A DNA stretch of 54,139 nt from contig JAKUUI010000007.1 in NCBI GenBank assembly GCA_022448485.1, forward strand, positions 1-54,139, given 5' to 3'. A program made the translations under genes and the position numbers. Of the stretch, positions 37,580 through 45,717 are shown piece after piece. Below the pieces are notes generated by a model. That model was not told the DNA's origin and did not search any database. It saw only the letters and a program-made list of their open reading frames with translations. Within the stretch, counting starts at the first letter, position 1; each line of letters begins with the position of its first letter. This stretch comes from SAR324 cluster bacterium (GTDB lineage Bacteria > SAR324 > NAC60-12).

Positions 37580-38035
37580 ATGGCCTCCAAAACTCTCGCC
37601 AAAAATCGTAAGGCAAGGTTTGAGTATGAAATCCAAAAAACTATGGAAGTTGGAATCGCCTTACAGGGTACGGAAGTCAAGAGTATCCGTGCCGGACAAA
37701 TCAATCTCGCAGAAAGTTACTGCCGGGTGGATGATAACCTGCAAATTTATTTAATGAACGCACATATATCTCAATATGATTTTGGCAACCGCCACAACCA
37801 TGACCCGCTCCGGCCGAAATGTCTGCTGCTTCACCGCTCGGAAATTCGACGCCTTTATGGACAGGTTAAAGAGCAGGGTCTTACATTGATCCCTCTGAAA
37901 ATATACCTCAAAGGAGGAATCATAAAAATGGAGTTGGCATTGGGGCGCGGAAAAAAGTTGTACGATAAGCGTCAAACCATGAAAAAGCAAGATGCTCAGC
38001 GGGACGTTGAGCGTGCACTCAGCGAGCGTAAATAA
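37580..38035 (+). CDS. smpB: SsrA-binding protein SmpB
   Basis: Binds tmRNA and brings it to stalled ribosomes in trans-translation. The 151-residue protein has NRKARFEYEI, GIALQGTEVKSIRAG, LAESYCRV, YDFGNRHNHDPLRPKCLLLH, and the basic C-terminal tail GRGKKLYDKRQTMKKQDAQRD split across the decoding-centre helix. No tmRNA gene is recognisable in the window. Confidence 0.98.
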   Translation: MASKTLAKNRKARFEYEIQKTMEVGIALQGTEVKSIRAGQINLAESYCRVDDNLQIYLMNAHISQYDFGNRHNHDPLRPKCLLLHRSEIRRLYGQVKEQGLTLIPLKIYLKGGIIKMELALGRGKKLYDKRQTMKKQDAQRDVERALSERK

Positions 38036-38087
38036 ACAGGAGTAAGATGAAGGAAAATGTATTTAAACCTGACGAATCTGATCCAGC

Positions 38088-38249
38088 ATGGTAGTGGCTC
38101 GCCCTGAGTTTATTTTCCGGAATCGGCTACAAAAAGATCCGTTACTTTTATTGGCTACCTTGCTAGAATTAGAATTAACTGGTACAGTAGAAAACATTGG
38201 TGGGCAAATTTACCGTCTCGCAATCGAACTTGAACTCCCTTTAAATTGA
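38088..38249 (+). pseudogene. possible DprA C-terminal winged-helix remnant
   Basis: A 53-codon frame contains LLATLLELELTGTVENIGG followed by IYRL, which matches the end of the DprA winged-helix domain (LLxLELxGxVxxxxGGxYxR). The rest of DprA is absent. A well-placed AGGAG site precedes a different ATG (38047) whose frame stops after 15 codons at the ATG used here. This suggests a frameshifted remnant rather than a working gene, though a tiny stand-alone protein is possible. Confidence 0.42.
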
Positions 38250-38257
38250 TACTTTCT

Positions 38258-39202
38258 ATGGGCCGAATGGAAACCAACTTCTATGTTGTCGGAGAAAATC
38301 GTGGTCTGGCGTTCCTCCTGAAAAATTTTAAATTTATTTTGTGGTTTCTGATCTTAATTATTGCAGGATTGTCAGCAACAATTGCATATCTGCACTTCAT
38401 GCGCCTTCAAGATCAAGAACAGTTTAAGGGACAAATCAAGCAAGAGAAGATACGAAGTGATGGTCTTATATCAAAATTAAAGCAAACTGGTCAACAGGAC
38501 TCTGAATGGGAACAACAGGTATTGTCTCAGTCTTCCAAGCAGAAAAAACTGAACGAACAGCAAGCGTCACTCATAGAGAGGCAAGGCATAGAACTATCAG
38601 AGATGAGATCAATTCTTGAGCAGCGTGAACAAGTGGTTCAGCAGTTCCAGCTTGAAAAAACATCTACCCAAGAACAGATCAACAACCTTCAGCTTAAGGT
38701 CCGTTCCCTGCAGCAGCAGCTTCAGAGTACGCAGGCTTCATTAACGGAATCAAAAATTGAAAATAAAAATGTACAGGAGCAAATTACAGAGCTGGAGACA
38801 GCAATAAGAAAGCAGGAGCAGCAAAAGAAAAAACGGGAACAAAAATCTTCTCCCACTGTTGCTGCAGTAAAAAAACAAAAATCACAGTCCACAGTTAAAC
38901 CTACTGCTACTGTAGAAAAATTAAAGATACGCACCAAAGGCAGTCAAGTCAGTGTTAGTTATAACCTGACAAATCAATCCAATACGCTCCAAAGGGGTCG
39001 GACTGGGATGTATCTTTCTTCCAAGACAAATCTTGAAAAAAGTATCCCATATAGTAAGAAGACTTCCATAGCATATAAAATTAAAAGATATAGAGTTATT
39101 TCCAGGTATTTCACAAAAGTTAAACCTGGATCCTTTGTACGAATCCTGATTTGGAATGAGAAAAAGAAACTGATGTTTGATGAAGCCTATCCTATCAAGT
39201 AG
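38258..39202 (+). CDS. membrane-anchored coiled-coil protein of unknown function
   Basis: From the ATG at 38258 the protein has 314 residues: a short cytoplasmic N-terminus, one membrane helix (about 27-48), a long Gln/Glu-rich coiled coil (about 55-190), a Lys/Ser-rich linker, and a C-terminal domain (about 220-314) rich in beta-prone and basic residues (KGSQVSVSYNLTNQS, RTGMYLSS, PGSFVRILIWNEKKK). I do not recognise the C-terminal domain. A TTG at 38246 and an ATG at 38267 are other possible starts. The topology suggests an inner-membrane protein with a large periplasmic part. It precedes the ABC ATPase by 32 bases. Confidence 0.72.
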   Translation: MGRMETNFYVVGENRGLAFLLKNFKFILWFLILIIAGLSATIAYLHFMRLQDQEQFKGQIKQEKIRSDGLISKLKQTGQQDSEWEQQVLSQSSKQKKLNEQQASLIERQGIELSEMRSILEQREQVVQQFQLEKTSTQEQINNLQLKVRSLQQQLQSTQASLTESKIENKNVQEQITELETAIRKQEQQKKKREQKSSPTVAAVKKQKSQSTVKPTATVEKLKIRTKGSQVSVSYNLTNQSNTLQRGRTGMYLSSKTNLEKSIPYSKKTSIAYKIKRYRVISRYFTKVKPGSFVRILIWNEKKKLMFDEAYPIK

Positions 39203-39234
39203 TAGCACAAACTCCTTTCTATCCTTCTCTCCGC

Positions 39235-39930
39235 ATGTCTGCTCTCTTAAGCCTTGATCGAGTCAGTAAACGTTTCGGTTATCGCACCATCCTTGACAAC
39301 ATTTGCTTCTCTCTGAATTCAGGCGAATTCGTAATGCTTATTGGTAATAACGGAGCGGGCAAGTCAACTTTACTCCGTATTATCAATTCACTGATGAAGC
39401 CAACTCGCGGGACAATTTCCTTTCGTGGAACAAACCAAAAAGAACACTTGCAGGAATGGCTGCAAATAATGGGAAATCTTTCGCACGAAAGTAGGCTGTA
39501 TGGAGACCTAAATTCAAAAGATAATTTGCGCATATTTGGAACACTTTATGGTGTGAAGGAGCTGAACTTCAAAATTAACAATATTTTAGAGCAAATCGAC
39601 TTGGCTCATGTTGCCCAGCTTCCAGTCCGAAATTTCAGCAGTGGAATGACAAAGCGTTTGATGATTGGACGTTTGATGTTATGTCAACCAGAAATATTGA
39701 TCCTTGATGAACCCTACACTGGGCTTGATCAACACACATTTCGCTGGTTTCAGCACTACCTCCGGGAATTTCATCAGCAGGGAGGAACAGTGCTGATGGT
39801 TACACACCAACTTGAACTCGGACTGGAGTTAGCGACCCGTGTACTTGTTTTGCACCAACAAAGCATCCGGCATGACGTCTCTGTAGCCGGATTAAGTGTA
39901 GATCAGTGCAGCGACTGGCTGGAAGAATAA
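39235..39930 (+). CDS. ABC transporter ATPase, CcmA-like
   Basis: Single ATPase subunit of 231 residues with Walker A GNNGAGKST, signature FSSGMTKRL in place of LSGGQ, Walker B ILILDEPYTGLD and H-loop VTHQ. The signature and size resemble CcmA, the ATPase of the haem-handling export step in cytochrome c maturation, but no ccmB/ccmC-type permease lies nearby. The next gene overlaps its stop codon by one base (TAATG), and the preceding gene encodes a membrane coiled-coil protein that might be a partner. The exported substrate is unknown. Confidence 0.82.
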   Translation: MSALLSLDRVSKRFGYRTILDNICFSLNSGEFVMLIGNNGAGKSTLLRIINSLMKPTRGTISFRGTNQKEHLQEWLQIMGNLSHESRLYGDLNSKDNLRIFGTLYGVKELNFKINNILEQIDLAHVAQLPVRNFSSGMTKRLMIGRLMLCQPEILILDEPYTGLDQHTFRWFQHYLREFHQQGGTVLMVTHQLELGLELATRVLVLHQQSIRHDVSVAGLSVDQCSDWLEE

Positions 39931-41087
39931 TGCAGCTTAGCACTTACCTGGAAAGTCACTCACAGCTAAAACAAATCCAACAAACTTCAATCCGTGAAGT
40001 GATTTTAGAGCACAAATTACTGAGTAGAATAGGAGGTCTGGACACAAAGTCCCTGCTCTCACTCGTCGATGCAACCCTTGCAGCCGGAATGTCTCCCGTT
40101 TTGCAGTGGGATATTCTCAGCACAGAGCAGAATTTCCAGCGCTGTGTGACGCTCTTAAATCGTTTGCCTATAACAAATTTTCACGCAATCCGAGTACAGG
40201 ACCTTGGAGCCGCAGAATGGATTCGATTGAAACACCCCGAACTTCCGCTTCATTTGATTGCAGAAACCGGCAACCATAATTTAACAGGGCTCCAGCGCTG
40301 GACCAAATACTTTGGTCAACAATTGCAGCGCCTCATTCTTTCCACTGAACTCCCTAAACCTGTCCTGAGTGAGTATAGTAAAATTTTGAATGTGCCCTGC
40401 GAAATATTAGCTGTCGGTAGAATTTTATTGTTATATACACCACGCAAGCTCCTGAGTTACCAAGCCTTTTCATCAGGCTCTACAAGATTTTTGGAAAAAA
40501 CTTTAGCCACCAGTGACCAACCGCAAAGACAGTTTCCTACCATCGAAAATCAGCACGGCACTTTTATGTTTCATCATCGAGATTTGTTTTTATTGGATTT
40601 TCTTCCGGAACTGCAAAACACTGGTTTGAGTGTGTTACGGCTTGATTTACGGCACCTAGATTCATCGGGAAACTGGATTAAGAAGATCGACGGGCTGCTT
40701 GAGTCATTCGATAAGCAGAAAACTGCGGCACTTAAATTAGCATGGCCTGCCAAAATAACACATGGCTTCTTCCGAGCCAACCGCACTGACCTAGCAATCG
40801 AACGTATCAAAAATCCGCACCTCAAGGATCGTGGAGAAAGTCTGGTGGGATACGTTGTTGAAGCTCTCAAGGGAGAGCACCTGATCTTGCTGGTCCTTAA
40901 ATCGTTCCGGTGCGGAGAATCTTTACTGGCAATTACTCCGGAGGGGCGGGAATGTAATATTTCAACTGAGACCATAAAAACAACAGACGGCCAACCTGCT
41001 GTTGATATAGTTTCCGGGAAATTGTATCTAGTGCCTCACACCAAATATGTGACCGCACAGTCCATAATCTACAGTCTTTCTGAGTGA
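39930..41087 (+). CDS. U32-peptidase-like protein
   Basis: A 385-residue protein read from the ATG that overlaps the ABC stop as TAATG; an in-frame GTG 24 bases earlier would lie inside the ABC gene. Segments such as LRLDLRHLD, ILAVGRILLLYTPRKLLS and HGFFRAN follow the peptidase U32 / RlhA-UbiUV pattern (barrel strand endings, then a GR.LLLYS-like strand and a GFF motif). The clustered cysteines that bind Fe-S in UbiU/UbiV and RlhA are not obvious. Related proteins modify RNA or hydroxylate quinones, so 'peptidase' is only a family label. Function unknown. Confidence 0.65.
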   Translation: MQLSTYLESHSQLKQIQQTSIREVILEHKLLSRIGGLDTKSLLSLVDATLAAGMSPVLQWDILSTEQNFQRCVTLLNRLPITNFHAIRVQDLGAAEWIRLKHPELPLHLIAETGNHNLTGLQRWTKYFGQQLQRLILSTELPKPVLSEYSKILNVPCEILAVGRILLLYTPRKLLSYQAFSSGSTRFLEKTLATSDQPQRQFPTIENQHGTFMFHHRDLFLLDFLPELQNTGLSVLRLDLRHLDSSGNWIKKIDGLLESFDKQKTAALKLAWPAKITHGFFRANRTDLAIERIKNPHLKDRGESLVGYVVEALKGEHLILLVLKSFRCGESLLAITPEGRECNISTETIKTTDGQPAVDIVSGKLYLVPHTKYVTAQSIIYSLSE

Positions 41088-41222
41088 TTGTAGCTTGTAT
41101 ATTTTCCACAAACACGCTACTTTCAAAAGCCTTTTCTTTATTGTATCTGGAACTACCTGAGTAAACATTTCATTCCTTAATCGGTTATAAACCTCTAACA
41201 AATACTGTACACTAGACTACTT

Positions 41223-42173
41223 ATGCAGGTCTTCAGTTACGGAGAACAAACAGCTCTAACTCCAAGCTCTGTTGTAACAATCGGAAATTTTGATGGCATT
41301 CACCTAGGTCACCGTGCCTTGATTTGTGCTACCGTCCATGAAGCACATACTCGCGGATGCACCAGTGCCTTGGTAACTTTTGACCCGCATCCGCAAGAAA
41401 TAATTCATTCTCAGCAACCAGTTTCACGCATATGTACATCAACACATCAACTGAGTTTGCTTGAAGAACTTGATCTAGATGAGGTACATGTGATCCCATT
41501 TACAGAGGAACTCTCACAACTGGGACCAGATGAATTTGTTTTTCGGTTTTTGATCAAACGATTTGATTTAATTAAACTTGTCATAGGATACGATTTCCGT
41601 TTTGGAAAACACCGTGCAGGTGACTTCAAGTTGCTGGAAAACCTCAGCCAAAAATATAATTTTTCACTCGAAGAAGTAGCTCCGGTACAGGAAAGAGGAC
41701 AAACTGTGAGCAGCACCATCATTCGACAATTGATCCAGGAATATCGTTTTGATGAAATTCCACATTACTTGGGACGAGATTACAGCATATACGGTCAGGT
41801 AGAACAGGGAGAGCAACGAGGGCAGAAACTCGGTTTCCCAACAGCTAATATCCAGCCAGGAGTTACCTTAGCTCTACCCGACGGCGTCTATGTCAGCAAA
41901 ATAAAAGTGGCAGACCAAACCTATTTCGGCGTCACTAATTCAGGTAAAAAACCGACTTTTGGCACTAATGTTTCCTCGGTGGAAACTTTAATTTTTGATT
42001 TTGAGAAAGATATTTACGGAGAGTATCTGGAAGTAATGCCGTTATATCAATTACGTCCAGAAATGAAATTTGCAAACATAGAAAATCTAAAAACACAAAT
42101 CAAACGGGACATTGAAGCTGCACGGAATTATTTAAGTACACATGACCTACAGCTTGCTATTAACTCACTTTGA
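41223..42173 (+). CDS. ribF: bifunctional riboflavin kinase / FAD synthetase
   Basis: Makes FMN from riboflavin and then FAD. The N-terminal nucleotidyltransferase domain has TIGNFDGIHLGH and SSTIIRQLI, and the C-terminal flavokinase domain has GQKLGFPTANI and PDGVYVSKI. The 316-residue length is standard. No FMN riboswitch was recognised in the 135-base leader. The usual neighbour ileS is absent. Its FAD would serve enzymes such as XdhA. Confidence 0.97.
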   Translation: MQVFSYGEQTALTPSSVVTIGNFDGIHLGHRALICATVHEAHTRGCTSALVTFDPHPQEIIHSQQPVSRICTSTHQLSLLEELDLDEVHVIPFTEELSQLGPDEFVFRFLIKRFDLIKLVIGYDFRFGKHRAGDFKLLENLSQKYNFSLEEVAPVQERGQTVSSTIIRQLIQEYRFDEIPHYLGRDYSIYGQVEQGEQRGQKLGFPTANIQPGVTLALPDGVYVSKIKVADQTYFGVTNSGKKPTFGTNVSSVETLIFDFEKDIYGEYLEVMPLYQLRPEMKFANIENLKTQIKRDIEAARNYLSTHDLQLAINSL

Positions 42174-42242
42174 AACATAAGACCAAGCATGAGACGTACC
42201 TTCGATGTGGACGTGCAGCGTCCGAGTTGTTACATGCTGAAG

Positions 42243-42519
42243 TTATGCGTTACTGAATGCAGCATGGAATTTTATAGTTCCGAATTTCCCACTAAGAGAT
42301 TCCGGTCTCATCTCCAGCGCCATAAAGACTTCCCGCACCCCGTATTTAGAATCAATACCAAATATTAAAGAACGTAAGAAGCCAAATCGAGGATAATATT
42401 CTGGGTGCCCAAGTACAACAACGGCTGCAGAAGCCCGTTGGCTGCACTATTCAAGACCCCGATTCATTGACAATATGCACGGCATCACGGTCACTTACTT
42501 TTTCAGTACGTATTAACAT
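42243..42519 (-). pseudogene. GNAT acetyltransferase (YhbS-like) with internal deletion
   Basis: Minus-strand reading starts with ATG and gives MLIRTEKVSDRDAVHIVNES, the usual GNAT N-terminus, then a stop. In the next frame it continues as AAVVVLGHPEYYPRFGF, then VFMALEMRPESLSG and IKFHAAFSNA to a TAA stop, the exact C-terminal pattern of YhbS-type acetyltransferases. About 80 middle codons, including most of the acetyl-CoA site, are missing, and a TAG interrupts the join. The gene cannot work and is a relic between ribF and the radical SAM gene. Confidence 0.78.
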
Positions 42520-42892
42520 CTACAAACTCAATTAATTTGAGGATGGAATTTGTGAAAATTGATTTAGATAATTAAGTTTCTCGAAAATTGGCTATCCTAA
42601 TTGATTTTCCAGAAAAATCGGCTTGTGCCCCTCATGAAGTATCACCACGAAGCCATAAACTGTGTCCGCGTGGCTTTTTTCTATTTCCTTTCTTGTTAGT
42701 TTTTCAATATATTATTTGTTTTTTGTTGTAAAATGAAGAATTGAGCTGTGATCAATATTATTGGATTATTTCTTCTACTTGAATACCGTATTGTTCAAAT
42801 TTCTTAGGAATACGAACCAATACTTTGGTATAGTAATCTTAACTCACATTCACTAATTGTTACAGTCGTAACAATAAACAGCGATCAGCCTG
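42520..42892. other. gap before the radical SAM gene, only a weak hairpin
   Basis: About 370 AT-rich bases. Apart from a possible terminator hairpin at 42650-42680, I see no gene, RNA or repeat. A Shine-Dalgarno-like sequence is not obvious before the 42893 start. The stretch may be further decayed sequence next to the GNAT relic. Confidence 0.4.
42650..42680 (+). terminator. weak rho-independent terminator candidate
   Basis: AAGCCA pairs with TGGCTT across a 15-base loop and runs into a tract of six T. An alternative pairing CCACG/CGTGG overlaps it. The stem is short, and the distance from ribF (nearly 480 bases, across the GNAT relic) makes its role uncertain. Confidence 0.33.
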
Positions 42893-44017
42893 ATGTTCCA
42901 GTACCGCCCCGAACGAATTATAATTGATAAAGCAGTATCCGCAGAACCTTTAACGGAGCAAATCTGCGCAAGCTTCCCGGAAGTGTCGAAGGAAATAGTG
43001 GATAATTTCGCATGGCACCAAGACGAATCCAATGCGGATCCACTGCGGAATCCGCTCACGCATGGGAAAAAAACCTTACATCTCAAATATTTTCGGGGCG
43101 CATCGTTCAAGGTCTGTCCGGGATTTTCAGATAAGGTCATTTGCTGTAACTATTTTACTCTGGATTTAATAGAAAACTGTCCATTTGAGTGCACATATTG
43201 TATTCTACAAGCATTCCTTAACAAACCTGTTATTACAGTTCACGCAAATCTTAAGGAAATCCTGGAGCAGGTTAGGCAGCGTACGACCGTACAGCCAAAC
43301 ACTTTGTTTCGAGTCGGTACAGGTGAGCATTCTGACAGTTTAGCGCTCGACCCAGTGTTAGGCATCAACGCGCATGTAATCCGTTTCTTTGCAAAACTGC
43401 CCAATGTTTTGCTGGAACTTAAAACAAAATCAAAACATGTTGATCATTTGCTGGATTTGCCTCACGGCGGAAAATCTGTGATTTCATGGTCGGTAAATCC
43501 GGAGGCCGTTGTTGTACAGGAAGAACACAAAACAGCCCGGCTGAATGAACGGCTTAAAGCGGCCAGAAAGGCCTCAGATGCCGGATACAAAGTTGCTTTT
43601 CATTTGGATCCGATGATTCATTATCCAGAATGGGAAAAAGGATATCAGGAACTGGTCGAACAAATATTTGATAGTGTTCCTCCGGAAAGAATTGCTTGGA
43701 TTAGTTTGGGTACGCTGCGTTACATTTCTTCGCTGAAATCAGTTGTAGACAAGCGCTTCCCAAACAGCCGTGCCTTTCTCGGAGAGTTTGTTCCCGGAGA
43801 AGATGGAAAAATGAGGTATTTAAAAATAATCCGCCAGCGCTTGTTCCGTAATGTTCAACAACGCATAGGCAAATTGGCACCTCAAATACCTACATATCTT
43901 TGTATGGAAAAAAGTTCACTTTGGAAAAATACAATGCCGCACCAACCTCAATCTGCAACGGAGGTAGAAAGCCGGCTAACAAGCAGCTTAAGGCAGCTTA
44001 TTTTAATGGAGACATGA
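42893..44017 (+). CDS. spore photoproduct lyase family radical SAM protein
   Basis: The Cx3Cx2C cluster motif is CPFECTYC (96-103), followed by LFRVGTGEHSDSLALD, LELKTKS and ISWSVNPE, the arrangement of SplB, which repairs the spore thymine photoproduct by radical chemistry. SplB homologues occur in non-spore-formers, where the substrate is not established; nothing here suggests sporulation. The 374-residue length is close to SplB. The stop overlaps the next ATG (ATGA), coupling it to a LON-domain protein. Confidence 0.87.
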   Translation: MFQYRPERIIIDKAVSAEPLTEQICASFPEVSKEIVDNFAWHQDESNADPLRNPLTHGKKTLHLKYFRGASFKVCPGFSDKVICCNYFTLDLIENCPFECTYCILQAFLNKPVITVHANLKEILEQVRQRTTVQPNTLFRVGTGEHSDSLALDPVLGINAHVIRFFAKLPNVLLELKTKSKHVDHLLDLPHGGKSVISWSVNPEAVVVQEEHKTARLNERLKAARKASDAGYKVAFHLDPMIHYPEWEKGYQELVEQIFDSVPPERIAWISLGTLRYISSLKSVVDKRFPNSRAFLGEFVPGEDGKMRYLKIIRQRLFRNVQQRIGKLAPQIPTYLCMEKSSLWKNTMPHQPQSATEVESRLTSSLRQLILMET

Positions 44018-44655
44018 TGCCCGCAGTTAAACTGGTAAACACCATTCCGTTGTTCCCACTGCATGGAACAATTTTATTACCGGGCTCTGTTCTGCCTCTA
44101 CATATTTTTGAATCACGTTACCGTCAAATGGTAGAGCACGTCTTGGATAATGAAGATTTACTGATTGGCATAATCCAGCCTACTGCCCAAGATTCTGAAA
44201 AACTATGCAAAATCGGTTGTGCCGGAAAAATTGAACAGTCTCAGCAACTGCCGAAAGGGAATTATCTGATTCAGCTTCATGGAGAATCGCGCTTCCAGAT
44301 TGTTGAGGAGTTGGAAACAGATACTCCATACCGAAAAGCAAGGGTTGAATATTCTTCTTTCCCACATGACACAGAATGTTCGAACCTCTCAAAGGACGCA
44401 GACCTCTTGTATCAAAACTTCCGGGAATATTCTGAAAGAAATAAATTAAAAATAGAGTGGGAAAAAATAGAAGATATACCTGCAAACTACCTTGTTAATT
44501 TACTCAGCATGAATCTGGATTTTTCTGGAATAGAAAAACAAACACTACTGGAATCTCCGGATCTGGATTCACGCCTAGACGACCTAATATCTCTGATGGA
44601 AATGTCAAGTCCAAACGAAGTCTTAGCCGATTTTTCGCCTAACTTTCTGAATTAA
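44014..44655 (+). CDS. LON N-terminal (substrate-binding) domain protein
   Basis: Stand-alone LON substrate-binding domain, without ATPase or protease. NTIPLFPLHGTILLPGS and LPLHIFESRYRQMVE are the family hallmarks, and the remainder (GNYLIQLHGESRFQI) continues the fold. About 213 residues. Such proteins are widespread, with no agreed function. The ATG at 44014 overlaps the radical SAM stop by four bases; a second ATG follows directly. Confidence 0.85.
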   Translation: MMPAVKLVNTIPLFPLHGTILLPGSVLPLHIFESRYRQMVEHVLDNEDLLIGIIQPTAQDSEKLCKIGCAGKIEQSQQLPKGNYLIQLHGESRFQIVEELETDTPYRKARVEYSSFPHDTECSNLSKDADLLYQNFREYSERNKLKIEWEKIEDIPANYLVNLLSMNLDFSGIEKQTLLESPDLDSRLDDLISLMEMSSPNEVLADFSPNFLN

Positions 44656-44665
44656 AATTTTTACC

Positions 44666-45712
44666 ATGAAAAACATCTTAAAAGCAGCATTGTTCAAGAT
44701 ATTATTTTTTCTTAGCCTCATTTGTGCTGTTCTTTCTCCTGTTTTTGCTCAAACTTCCGGCAATGGATCCTCCGGTACAGTCTATCATCCCAATCCAGTT
44801 TTAGGTTTCGTGGATGGCAAGCCGGTGACTTTTGAAAATGTACGCAACAAAAAAGTGAATGACCTCAGTCGACAGCTCTTTCAACAATTGAGTATCCAGC
44901 TGATGGAGTATGCTCTAGAAAAACTAGCAGCAAAATATCCGGAGATCCGTTTGACTCCAGAAAAAAAAGTAACTCTCAAAGAAATTATTTCCATTTATGA
45001 GCAAAATAACCTGCAGGAAAGGGGAACTCTGGAACAGCTCCGACCTCAGATAAAGCAGTTTCTGGAACAGCAAATTCGGAGTCAGCACTTGTTGAACCAG
45101 TATTCACTGGCTCTTGAGAAGGGTTGGATTATTTCGCATCTGGAGGCCCCCTCGGAGCTTCTGCAGAAAGGAAATATAAAAACTGCTTATCTCAGAGGCA
45201 ACAAAAAGGCTTCCGTCATTCTGCTCGAATACTCGGACTACCAATGCCCTTTTTGCGGACGTGTACAATCCACAATTCTTAAGCTCATCCGTGATTACAA
45301 AGACCGGGTGGCTTTCGGTTACAGGCACTTCCCGCTGGCTTTTCACAAAGAAGCTGACGAAGCGGCTATTGCGTCAGAATGCGCACGGGAACAGGGTAAA
45401 TTCGAGAAAATTCACCAGTTACTCTACTCGCGCCAAAAAGCACAGGATACAACAAACCTGAAAAAATATGCCCGTAAAATAAAAGTAGCAAATCCTGAAA
45501 AATTCGATATGTGCCTAGATAGTGAAAAATATCGAGGTTTAGTCAATCAGGATATGAAAGATGGAGCAGACCTTGGTATTACCGGAACCCCTGGATTTTT
45601 TGTTGGCCTCTTCAATCCAAAGTCAGGAGAAATTCAAGGGGAAGTACTCTCTGGTGCACAACCATACAGTTCTTTTCAGCAAATATTAGATAAATACTTG
45701 AGTCGGAACTAA
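44666..45712 (+). CDS. exported DsbA-like thioredoxin-fold protein
   Basis: Signal peptide at 1-28 (cleaved near VFAQ), a helical segment of about 140 residues, then a DsbA/thioredoxin_4 domain from about 180 with the redox motif CPFC (194-197) and the cis-proline loop GITGTPGFFVG. It probably forms or isomerises disulfides in the periplasm. The N-terminal region (FVDGKPVTFENVRNKKVNDL, then helices) resembles the SurA/PpiC-type chaperone segment in such fusions. DsbD at 9651-11591 could keep it reduced. It lies 10 bases after the LON-domain gene and five before hldE. Confidence 0.85.
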   Translation: MKNILKAALFKILFFLSLICAVLSPVFAQTSGNGSSGTVYHPNPVLGFVDGKPVTFENVRNKKVNDLSRQLFQQLSIQLMEYALEKLAAKYPEIRLTPEKKVTLKEIISIYEQNNLQERGTLEQLRPQIKQFLEQQIRSQHLLNQYSLALEKGWIISHLEAPSELLQKGNIKTAYLRGNKKASVILLEYSDYQCPFCGRVQSTILKLIRDYKDRVAFGYRHFPLAFHKEADEAAIASECAREQGKFEKIHQLLYSRQKAQDTTNLKKYARKIKVANPEKFDMCLDSEKYRGLVNQDMKDGADLGITGTPGFFVGLFNPKSGEIQGEVLSGAQPYSSFQQILDKYLSRN

Positions 45713-45717
45713 TAATT

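Noticed and set aside
42400-42480. Possible tRNA-like fold around the repeated GGCTGCA
   Set aside because: No consistent acceptor, D, anticodon and T arms; the segment is explained by the GNAT relic on the minus strand.
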